5,745 nucleotides of DNA from assembly GCA_007128045.1 (NCBI GenBank), contig SKYG01000246.1, forward strand, positions 1 through 5,745. Direction: 5' to 3'. Positions 1-5,745 of this stretch are shown here, piece after piece (positions within the stretch are counted from its first letter, which is position 1; each line of letters opens with the position of its first letter). The DNA comes from Bacteroidales bacterium (lineage in GTDB: Bacteria; Bacteroidota; Bacteroidia; Bacteroidales; UBA7960). Both the position numbers and the translations under genes were made by a program. Under the pieces are notes generated by a model. The model saw nothing but the letters and a program-made list of their open reading frames with translations. It was not told the DNA's origin and made no database searches.

Positions 1-2
1 AA

Positions 3-1370
3 ATGCCGCAAAAACTAAATGTGGTATTTATTCATATCGACGACCTGGGATGGAAAGACCTTGGATATATGGGAAGTGAGTTTTATGAAACACCAAATGT
101 CGACAGACTGGCTGCTCAGGGTCTGGTGTTTACCAATGCTTATGCCGGCGCAGCCAATTGTGCTCCCAGCAGGGCTTGTCTGCTTACCGGGCAAAACACA
201 CCCAGGCATGGCATCTATACGGTCAATCCTGCCGACAGAGGTAATCCTCGCACCCGCCAACTGATTGCTTCAGCCAATGCCGACAGCCTCAACCCATCCG
301 ACAGAACCCTGGCCCATCTGTTCAAAGATGCGGGCTATACCTCCTTATCGATTGGGAAATGGCATCTTAGCTCTAATCCGGTGAATAATGGCTTCGACTA
401 TAATATAGGAGGTGACTTAAGGGGAAATCCCGGGCCAGGGGGTTACTTTGCACCATATAATATTAATCATATTGAACAAGGCCCTGAAGGTGAATACCTG
501 ACCGATCGGCTGACCAACGAAGCCATAGATTTCATTCATCAACACAGAGATGTTCCATTCTTTCTGTATATGACCTATTACACCGTACATACACCACTTC
601 AGGGAAAGGAATATAAGGTTGAAAAGTACAGGGGTAAGGGCGGTGTCACTGGCCAGGATAACGCCGTGTATGCAGCCATGGTGGAGTCTATGGATGATAA
701 TGTGGGCCGGTTGTTGGGTACGCTTGAAGAGCTCGGACTGGAAGATAATACCCTGGTAGTGTTCATTTCCGACAATGGAGGAATTCGTGCCATCTCATAC
801 CAGGATCCTCTCAGAGCAGGAAAAGGTTCCTATTATGAAGGTGGTATCAGGGTTCCAATGATCATGAAGTGGCCTGGACAAATTACACCAGGAAAAACAG
901 ATGTCCCTGTTGTGAATTTGGACTTTTATCCCACTTTCATGGGAGTGCTAAACTCGTCCCCTGAAGACAAAATTCTTGATGGTGTTGACCTCGCTCCATT
1001 GTTTGAAGGAGGAAGCCTTGAGGAAAGGCCTTTATTCTGGCATTTCCCCATATACCTTCAGCAATATAACCCTAAAATTGATCAGGGGCGTGATCCGCTG
1101 TTCAGGACCAGACCGGGAACTGCCATGCGATACGGAAAATGGAAGCTGCATGAATATTTCGAAGATGGCGCATTGGAGTTGTATGACCTTGACGCAGATC
1201 TGGGGGAAACCAACAACCTGGCCGATGTGTTGCCTGAAGAAACTGCAGAATTGCATCTTAGGATGATCGATTGGAGGACAAGAACCAATGCGCCCGTGCC
1301 TACGGAGAGAAACCCTGACTATGACGCAGACTTCGAAAGAAGACAAATAAGGGATCGGCTGTCAAACTAA
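3..1370 (+). CDS. Type I (formylglycine, Cys-type) sulfatase, N-terminus probably cut
   Basis: An alkaline-phosphatase-fold sulfatase that hydrolyses sulfate esters, probably on a polysaccharide or its oligosaccharides. Numbering from the ATG at base 3, the N-terminal core has the metal-binding pair D13-D14 in IDDLGW. The signature CAPSRACLLTG follows, with C53 as the residue converted to formylglycine and R57 beside it. Further family landmarks are GKWHL (K119, H121), H196 in YYTVHTP, the second metal pair D257-N258 in ISDNGG, and K274 followed by EGGIRVP. The C-terminal subdomain (about 340-455) includes GKWKLHEYFEDG and ELYDLDADLGETNNLA, typical of family S1. At 455 residues the fold is complete. 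However, no signal peptide precedes the first beta-strand (LNVVFIHIDD), which normally comes after one, so the M at base 3 is probably internal and the real start lies upstream. A Cys-type enzyme needs a maturase (FGE or anSME) encoded elsewhere. The S1 subfamily and substrate were not determined. No terminator hairpin follows, so read-through into the next gene is possible. Confidence 0.95.
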   Translation: MPQKLNVVFIHIDDLGWKDLGYMGSEFYETPNVDRLAAQGLVFTNAYAGAANCAPSRACLLTGQNTPRHGIYTVNPADRGNPRTRQLIASANADSLNPSDRTLAHLFKDAGYTSLSIGKWHLSSNPVNNGFDYNIGGDLRGNPGPGGYFAPYNINHIEQGPEGEYLTDRLTNEAIDFIHQHRDVPFFLYMTYYTVHTPLQGKEYKVEKYRGKGGVTGQDNAVYAAMVESMDDNVGRLLGTLEELGLEDNTLVVFISDNGGIRAISYQDPLRAGKGSYYEGGIRVPMIMKWPGQITPGKTDVPVVNLDFYPTFMGVLNSSPEDKILDGVDLAPLFEGGSLEERPLFWHFPIYLQQYNPKIDQGRDPLFRTRPGTAMRYGKWKLHEYFEDGALELYDLDADLGETNNLADVLPEETAELHLRMIDWRTRTNAPVPTERNPDYDADFERRQIRDRLSN

Positions 1371-1446
1371 ACACTTAAGGCAAAATTATGGTTGTATTAT
1401 TATACTGCTTGACAGAAAATTACCAATACTAAGTCAGATTGTATGT

Positions 1447-1454
1447 TATATTTG
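1447..1454 (+). promoter_or_regulatory. Candidate Bacteroidota -7 promoter element (TATATTTG)
   Basis: TATATTTG matches the Bacteroidota -7 consensus TAnnTTTG at every fixed position. It lies 53 bases before the ATG of the beta-helix gene, so transcription would start near 1460 and give a leader of about 45-50 bases that contains the CATT repeat. No convincing -33 TTTG/TTG box is visible about 20 bases upstream (near 1420-1430), so the call rests on the -7 box and its position alone. Confidence 0.45.
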
Positions 1455-1462
1455 TTGGTAGT

Positions 1463-1494
1463 CATTCATTCATTCATTCATTTATTTACTCACT
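1463..1494 (+). repeat. Tetranucleotide tandem repeat (CATT)5 with degenerate extension
   Basis: Five perfect CATT units occupy 1463-1482, followed in register by TATT, TACT and CACT (1483-1494), each one or two bases off the unit. This makes eight tetranucleotide units in the gap before the beta-helix gene. The array ends 13 bases upstream of the ATG at 1508 and begins 8 bases after the candidate -7 box, so it would be transcribed as leader. A change in copy number would alter leader length or the ribosome landing region, not the reading frame from 1508. Confidence 0.85.
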
Positions 1495-1507
1495 AAAACC
1501 TATTATT

Positions 1508-3391
1508 ATGAAGTCAACATGTACAAATCTCAAAAAAAGTTTGTTTGCTTTAATGTTGCTGTTCGGCGTAACAAGCCTGATGGCACAAAATGTAATCAAC
1601 GTGCCTTCTCAGGCTGCCGGGATCAGGGAAGCCTTTGATCTCATTGTTGCCAGTCCTGAAACCTATCCGCCTGAAACACCCGTCGTGATCAGGGTACAGG
1701 GAGAAGGGTATACTGTAGGATATGACCCGGAAGGCGGTTTGGTACAGAATTACCTTAACCCGGCTCAGGTAAGAATAGTTGACGGGTATTACGATATTAC
1801 CATTGAGGGTGACGGGCCTGATAAAACCGTTATCAAAGGATATGCTTCCTTAGAGGAAATGCCGGAAATACGTTTTGGCGGTCACCACACTACCGGGATG
1901 CGTTTCCTTCAAATTGGCTCTGCTGGCGGAGCAGGAATGAAATTAACCCTGAAAAATATCAAGCTTCAGAATTGGGGCTTTGGCAATACCAATGGTGGTG
2001 TGATCAACATGAACCAGGGATCGATAAACGGATGGCAATTAAGTATGGTCAATGTAGAATTTGAACATATGATTGCCCGTGCAGGTGCCATCGTTCAGTC
2101 TAACCAACCCAACAACGACCTGCATATGGACAATGTATTCGTACATAATTGTGTGGTGTACGACAACAATGGCTTTCAGGGCTTATTTCAGTTGCAGCGG
2201 ATCCGTGATCTTTCGGTTAAGAACTCCACCTTTATGTCGAATGAACGCTATACGATCAATATAGGTGGAGACCGTACCGGTAACGACTTGGCCAGGAGTA
2301 TTGGTACCATTTTTTGGGTAAGAGCCGGCACCCAGGCTGATGAGAACAGAACAATATTGTTTGAGAACAATGCCTTCGTCAACAACCTGCCTGTCGAAAA
2401 GTCTTCCTGGGTTACTATAGTACCTGGAGATGTTACCATCAATCCTACATCAACAGAAGCCGCCCAGCCGGTTATCTCATTTCAGCATGAGGGTGAAGAG
2501 GAGATTACCACCCTTATGAATGTCACCATGCGCAAGAATATCATGATAGAGAACAGGCGTGAAGGTGACAACATGGATCTCGATATAGCCATTCTGGATC
2601 CTATAAGCAATGAGCGTATCGTTTTCCATTACCCTGAAGAGGGAAATTACAATATTCTGAATGCCGTTGCACAAAATGCCGAATGGATGGAAACCGCAGC
2701 AATTCCATACTGGCGTTTTGAAGATGTCAAGTTTGATGGTTACAAGGTAACCCGCGAATACACATACACCCATGCTGACATTGCTTTCGAGATGGAAGGC
2801 GATCTGCCAAAGGTGTTTTATGATGAGTTAGGCGTTGGGTTTGTAAAATACACTGGCGATGGCGGTACTCCCGGCAACCAGGTATCCAGCATTACCCTGT
2901 CGGCAGCATCTGCATTTGTTGCTCCGGGATTGACCTTACAGATCATCGCCACTGTGGCTCCGGCCGATGCCGATGATACCTCTGTTACCTGGAGTGTAGA
3001 ATATGGTACCGGTATTGCACTGATTGACCAGTCAGGATTGTTAACAGCTGTAAGCAATGGAACCGTTACAGTAATTGCCACCGCCAATGATGGTTCTGGC
3101 GTTACTGGAACCCTGGTAATCACAGTGGGTGATGATACATCTGTCACTGATCCACTTGCACCAAGACTTACGGTGTATCCAAATCCGGTACGCGAGACGA
3201 TGCACATCGTTTCAGATGTTGTTATGAATGAAATCCGATTGATCAATGTGATAGGTCAGATGGTATACGCTGCCTCTGTAGATGACAAAACCTTTCAGCT
3301 ACCCGTTGGCGATATTAAAGAAGGAGTATATCTGGTTCAGATTACTGCCGGCGACTCTGTACAGATTAAACGAGTTATTATCAGCCGCTAG
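1508..3391 (+). CDS. Secreted right-handed beta-helix protein with Big_2 domain and T9SS sorting domain
   Basis: A 627-residue exported protein of unknown activity. I chose the ATG at 1508 over an in-frame ATG at 1439 because it opens a classical signal peptide (basic N-terminus, hydrophobic core about 11-25, LMAQ end near 24-27); the longer start would add 23 residues encoded by the CATT repeat. Residues about 29-450 show beta-helix rungs, with a recurring hydrophobic-x-hydrophobic-x-N pattern: LTLKNIKLQN at 146, LSMVNVEFEH at 178, LHMDNVFVHN at 205, LSVKNSTFMSN at 235, ILFENNAFVNN at 283, LMNVTMRKN at 336. After a short GDGGTPGNQ linker comes a bacterial Ig-like Big_2-type domain (about 459-540; SITLS...TVAPADAD...VTWSV...VTVIATANDGSG). 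The end (about 554-627) is a T9SS type A sorting domain with YPNP at 557-560, NVIGQMVY, GVYLVQI and a final KRVIISR. This implies outer-membrane export by T9SS and surface attachment or release. Pectate-lyase-like folds are often polysaccharide lyases or glycosidases, but no catalytic motif of a named family was recognised, so a binding or structural role is equally possible. Confidence 0.93.
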   Translation: MKSTCTNLKKSLFALMLLFGVTSLMAQNVINVPSQAAGIREAFDLIVASPETYPPETPVVIRVQGEGYTVGYDPEGGLVQNYLNPAQVRIVDGYYDITIEGDGPDKTVIKGYASLEEMPEIRFGGHHTTGMRFLQIGSAGGAGMKLTLKNIKLQNWGFGNTNGGVINMNQGSINGWQLSMVNVEFEHMIARAGAIVQSNQPNNDLHMDNVFVHNCVVYDNNGFQGLFQLQRIRDLSVKNSTFMSNERYTINIGGDRTGNDLARSIGTIFWVRAGTQADENRTILFENNAFVNNLPVEKSSWVTIVPGDVTINPTSTEAAQPVISFQHEGEEEITTLMNVTMRKNIMIENRREGDNMDLDIAILDPISNERIVFHYPEEGNYNILNAVAQNAEWMETAAIPYWRFEDVKFDGYKVTREYTYTHADIAFEMEGDLPKVFYDELGVGFVKYTGDGGTPGNQVSSITLSAASAFVAPGLTLQIIATVAPADADDTSVTWSVEYGTGIALIDQSGLLTAVSNGTVTVIATANDGSGVTGTLVITVGDDTSVTDPLAPRLTVYPNPVRETMHIVSDVVMNEIRLINVIGQMVYAASVDDKTFQLPVGDIKEGVYLVQITAGDSVQIKRVIISR

Positions 3392-3421
3392 GAGGACGTG
3401 AATTAATTTTTTGGATTGTTG

Positions 3422-3462
3422 CATGAAGCAGGCGCCTGATATGGAGCCTGCTTTATGTTTTT
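3422..3462 (+). terminator. Rho-independent terminator after the beta-helix gene
   Basis: A perfect 8-bp stem, AAGCAGGC (3426-3433) with GCCTGCTT (3446-3453), extends outward by a G-U pair and three Watson-Crick pairs to 3422/3457, giving a 12-bp stem. Two more C-G pairs can form inside the 12-base loop. Five T residues follow directly (3458-3462). It lies about 30 bases after the stop codon and should end the beta-helix transcript, making the GH128 gene a separate transcription unit. Confidence 0.85.
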
Positions 3463-3468
3463 AAAATG

Positions 3469-3495
3469 GTATATGTAGCAAATCAAAACATATAC
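3469..3495. promoter_or_regulatory. Perfect 8-bp inverted repeat, possible operator
   Basis: GTATATGT (3469-3476) and ACATATAC (3488-3495) are exact reverse complements separated by 11 bases, with arm centres 19 bases apart. The dyad lies between the terminator and the GH128 gene, about 45 bases before its start codon. ATATGT recurs singly at 3508-3513. The AT-rich arms and absence of a T-tract argue against a terminator. It could be the binding site of a dimeric regulator or an RNA hairpin in the leader. No clear TAnnTTTG box was found in this gap, so its position relative to the promoter is unknown. Confidence 0.4.
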
Positions 3496-3540
3496 TGACA
3501 GCGCAAAATATGTCGCCAAAATAGACTTAAAAATATATTA

Positions 3541-5745
3541 ATGATGAAAAACACGCTCAGTATACTTATAGGTTTTCTCATTTGGGGGGAGGAGGTGCTG
3601 GCTCAAAACACCCTGAATATAGTTAACGAAATAATGTATGTTGACGAATTGATTGATTATGAAGTTTCCATTGATGGTAAATCCGAATTACATATAGCAG
3701 GAGACGTCACATCTGTAAGCGGCTCGGGCTTTAATCTAATCTCTGACGATGCTTGGGTGTTTTTTTCTGAAATATTGCCATCGGTTGTTCATGATCAGCT
3801 TTCATCTAAGATATTTGTTCGTGGGGTCGCTGCTGTACCTGGCGAGAATATACGGTTTGAGCAATATCGTCATGGAACCGTTGTGATCCCTCATGGTAAA
3901 GACTTCCGGCCTTTACAGGTGTACACAGGTCCTGTATTTACCGGTGATTCTGCCGACCTTGGGCTTTATACCTACCACAGGGAGGCAGAGCTTGGGCCTT
4001 TAAACAACCAGATCAGTTCATTTACGCTGAAGCGCGGCTATATGGCTACTGTTGCCCAGGGAGAGATGGGTAATGGGTATAGCCGGGTTTTCATTGCGGA
4101 TGAGTCTGGTTTGGAGATTGAGATCATGCCTGAGGGGCTCAACAATGCAGTTTCGTTCGTGAGGGTGTTTCCCTGGAAGTATGTCAGTAAGAAAGGATGG
4201 GGCGGTGGAGGAGATGTCTGGAACCTGATGAAATATAGCTGGCAATATAATTGGAATGCAAACATGCAGTCAGCACATAATTATGAATATGTTCCAATAA
4301 GACATAATTATTGGTGGCCAAATTTTAACCTGATCAACACCATTGAAAATACAACACATCTGCTGGGATACAATGAACCTGAAAGGGCCGACCAGGCCAA
4401 TATGACAGTAGAACAAGCCTTACGGCAATGGCCAAAACTTATGGAATCGGGTTTACGACTTGGCTCTCCTGCTCCTTCTGATGGGGGAAGGGCATGGCTC
4501 TATGAGTTTTTGGATAAGGCTGACGAACTTAATTACCGGGTCGATTATGTTTCCATGCACTGGTATGAAGGATGCCGTACCCCTATGCAGTTTTATAACC
4601 GACTGAAGCAGGTTCATGAGAGAACCGGACGTCCTTTATGGATCAAGGAGTTCAACAATGGCGCAAATTGGACCTCCAACTGTTACCCAGGTCCGGAACA
4701 AAATGCCAGATGGTTTGAACAAGTACTGCACATGCTGGATACAACCAGCTTTGTTGAAAGGTACGCGGTATTTCATTGGATGAATGATCCTTTCAGAATG
4801 TATATCGATGGTGTGTTGACACCTGCCGGGGAGGTATATAGCAGTCATAAGGCCTACATGGCATACAACCCGGAAAAGGAATTCTTCCTTGACAATATTT
4901 CTGTGCCAAAACCTGCCCTGGTACAGGCTATTTTGGTATCAAATGGTACCAGGTTATCCTGGATACACAATATACCCAATCCCAAGGGCCTGCAAATAGA
5001 AAGGTCTGCCGATGGTTCGCAGTTTTTTCAAGTTGCAGATATTCCCGAAATGGAGCAAAATATATTTATTGATGAGGATGATCTTGCGGGTGAAACCTTT
5101 TACAGGCTCAGGTTTTATGTTGATGGGGACTATTCAGATTGGTCGGAAATAGTTAGTGTGTTTGTATCCAGTCAGAATATACCATATGCCATCGACCATC
5201 ATTCATCTGGCAAGCGTCTTGCATTCAATGAGGGAAATACAAGGGCTTTGCTTGGCGTTGCTACCACTGAGGCTTATTCGCAGCAGTGGCGTTTGATTCA
5301 GGCAACTGCAGGAGAGTTTTACATAGAAAATGTGGCTGGAAATGTTCGTTTGCTGCATGACCCCGTAGGTGGTGTTTTACTTGTTCCCAGTGCCAATATC
5401 ACTCAAAACGCACGTTGGATGATAGAAAATGTGGCTTCAGGATCGGAGTGGCGCTTTTTGATCAACAAGGCTACCGGACGAAAACTGCATGCGCAGCAAC
5501 AGGACATTACTGTGGGCACTACAGAGGCTCAATGGACTGGAACCAATGTACAGTGGAAGTTGACTCAGTTGGATGCCTTGCCTCCTGGCATTAATGTTGA
5601 AGTGCTTGCAGAAAATCCGGAATATGGTGAAGTAACCGGGGTAGGCTATTATGAAACAGGGATGGAGGTTACCGTAACAGCTGTTCCGGCATCAGGATTT
5701 CATTTTCTGCATTGGGTTGAGGGCCATGAGGTCATTTCTGAAGAA
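3541..5745 (+). CDS. Secreted multimodular GH128-type glycoside hydrolase, 3' end cut by window
   Basis: An exported glycosidase of the Asl1-like (Glyco_hydro_cc, GH128) TIM-barrel type; characterised members cut beta-1,3-glucan. The frame is open for 735 codons with no stop. Tandem ATGs at 3541 and 3544 follow an AT-rich leader and open a signal peptide ending VLAQ near 19-22. Residues about 25-205 form an accessory module (DDAWVFFSEILPSVV, GTVVIPHGKDF, SSFTLKRGYMATVAQ, YSRVFIADE). The catalytic domain (about 205-445) has LLGYNEPE with E279 as predicted acid/base, NMTVEQALRQWP, LRLGSPAPSDGG, VDYVSMHWYE, WIKEFNNG with E370 as predicted nucleophile, and DGVLTPAGEVY. An FnIII-like domain (about 456-541) follows. 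Next is a ricin-type beta-trefoil (about 550-677) with three W-x-hydrophobic motifs at W583, W626 and W672, a likely carbohydrate-binding module. From about 683 an InlB-like repeat begins (YGEVTGVGYYETG, GFHFLHW) and runs off the window. A T9SS sorting domain beyond the end is expected but not seen. C345 and C381 flank the active-site loops and might pair. Confidence 0.93.
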   Translation, partial: MMKNTLSILIGFLIWGEEVLAQNTLNIVNEIMYVDELIDYEVSIDGKSELHIAGDVTSVSGSGFNLISDDAWVFFSEILPSVVHDQLSSKIFVRGVAAVPGENIRFEQYRHGTVVIPHGKDFRPLQVYTGPVFTGDSADLGLYTYHREAELGPLNNQISSFTLKRGYMATVAQGEMGNGYSRVFIADESGLEIEIMPEGLNNAVSFVRVFPWKYVSKKGWGGGGDVWNLMKYSWQYNWNANMQSAHNYEYVPIRHNYWWPNFNLINTIENTTHLLGYNEPERADQANMTVEQALRQWPKLMESGLRLGSPAPSDGGRAWLYEFLDKADELNYRVDYVSMHWYEGCRTPMQFYNRLKQVHERTGRPLWIKEFNNGANWTSNCYPGPEQNARWFEQVLHMLDTTSFVERYAVFHWMNDPFRMYIDGVLTPAGEVYSSHKAYMAYNPEKEFFLDNISVPKPALVQAILVSNGTRLSWIHNIPNPKGLQIERSADGSQFFQVADIPEMEQNIFIDEDDLAGETFYRLRFYVDGDYSDWSEIVSVFVSSQNIPYAIDHHSSGKRLAFNEGNTRALLGVATTEAYSQQWRLIQATAGEFYIENVAGNVRLLHDPVGGVLLVPSANITQNARWMIENVASGSEWRFLINKATGRKLHAQQQDITVGTTEAQWTGTNVQWKLTQLDALPPGINVEVLAENPEYGEVTGVGYYETGMEVTVTAVPASGFHFLHWVEGHEVISEE

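Noticed and set aside
1394..1405. Short palindrome GTAT-TATT-ATAC in the gap after the sulfatase gene
   Set aside because: Arms of only four AT-rich bases are expected by chance, and there is no GC stem or T-tract to make it a terminator.
1409..1414. TTGACA, an E. coli-like -35 box
   Set aside because: No -10-like hexamer is found at 16-18 bases downstream, and the spacing to the TATATTTG box (32 bases) is too long for one promoter.
1439..1507. Longer start of the beta-helix gene at the in-frame ATG at 1439
   Set aside because: It overlaps the candidate -7 promoter box, and its 23 extra residues are encoded largely by the CATT repeat (SFIHSFIYS). The ATG at 1508 opens a textbook signal peptide after an AT-rich leader.
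2818..3246. 142-codon open frame on the - strand within the beta-helix gene
   Set aside because: It is antisense to the well-supported Big_2 and sorting domains, shows no protein family pattern of its own and has no promoter or neighbours; it is a shadow frame.
3390..3403. AGGAGG overlapping the stop codon of the beta-helix gene, followed by GTG
   Set aside because: It looks like a Shine-Dalgarno sequence, but the GTG frame stops after two codons and Bacteroidota rarely use such sites. No gene begins here.
4018..4848. Short minus-strand open frames within the GH128 gene
   Set aside because: They are antisense to the conserved catalytic domain, have composition typical of reverse-complement frames, and show no recognisable domain.
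5323..5436. 15-base direct repeat (ATAGAAAATGTGGCT) at 5323-5337 and 5422-5436
   Set aside because: Both copies encode IENVA inside the trefoil and lie 99 bases apart in frame, but they fall at different positions relative to the W motifs of successive trefoil repeats. It is most likely chance similarity in a repetitive fold, not a mobile or recombination site.

Overview
The window looks like part of a polysaccharide-degradation region from a member of the Bacteroidota. Four things point there: a type IX secretion (T9SS) type A sorting domain at the end of the middle protein, signal peptides ending in ...AQ, AT-rich leaders without Shine-Dalgarno sequences, and a TAnnTTTG -7 promoter element. 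A marine or anaerobic relative of the Marinilabiliales/Prolixibacteraceae would fit, but that placement is an impression of style and was not tested.

Layout, all on the + strand. (1) Bases 3-1370 encode a type I, Cys-type (formylglycine) sulfatase. Its catalytic core is complete, but its N-terminus, including any signal peptide, probably lies upstream of the window. (2) Bases 1371-1507 are a non-coding gap with a candidate promoter and a tetranucleotide (CATT)5 repeat just before the next start. (3) Bases 1508-3391 encode a 627-residue secreted protein: signal peptide, right-handed beta-helix, Big_2-type Ig-like domain, T9SS sorting domain. (4) Bases 3392-3540 hold a strong intrinsic terminator and a perfect 8-bp inverted repeat that could be an operator. 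(5) Bases 3541-5745 encode a large secreted GH128-type glycoside hydrolase, cut by the window end after 735 residues. It has a signal peptide, an N-terminal accessory module, the catalytic domain, an FnIII-like domain, a ricin-type beta-trefoil, and the start of an InlB-like repeat. It has no stop codon inside the window.

Taken together, the locus encodes a desulfating enzyme, a beta-helix protein that may bind or cut polysaccharide, and a multimodular glycosidase. This suggests extracellular attack on a complex, probably sulfated, glycan. The substrate cannot be read from the window. Characterised GH128 enzymes cut beta-1,3-glucans, which are usually unsulfated, so the pairing with a sulfatase leaves specificity open. 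No SusC/SusD pair, regulator, mobile element, CRISPR array or RNA gene was seen. I found no wholly new system. The most unusual points are the repeat-bearing leader of the beta-helix gene, the undescribed N-terminal module of the GH128 protein, and the beta-helix protein with no recognisable catalytic family.
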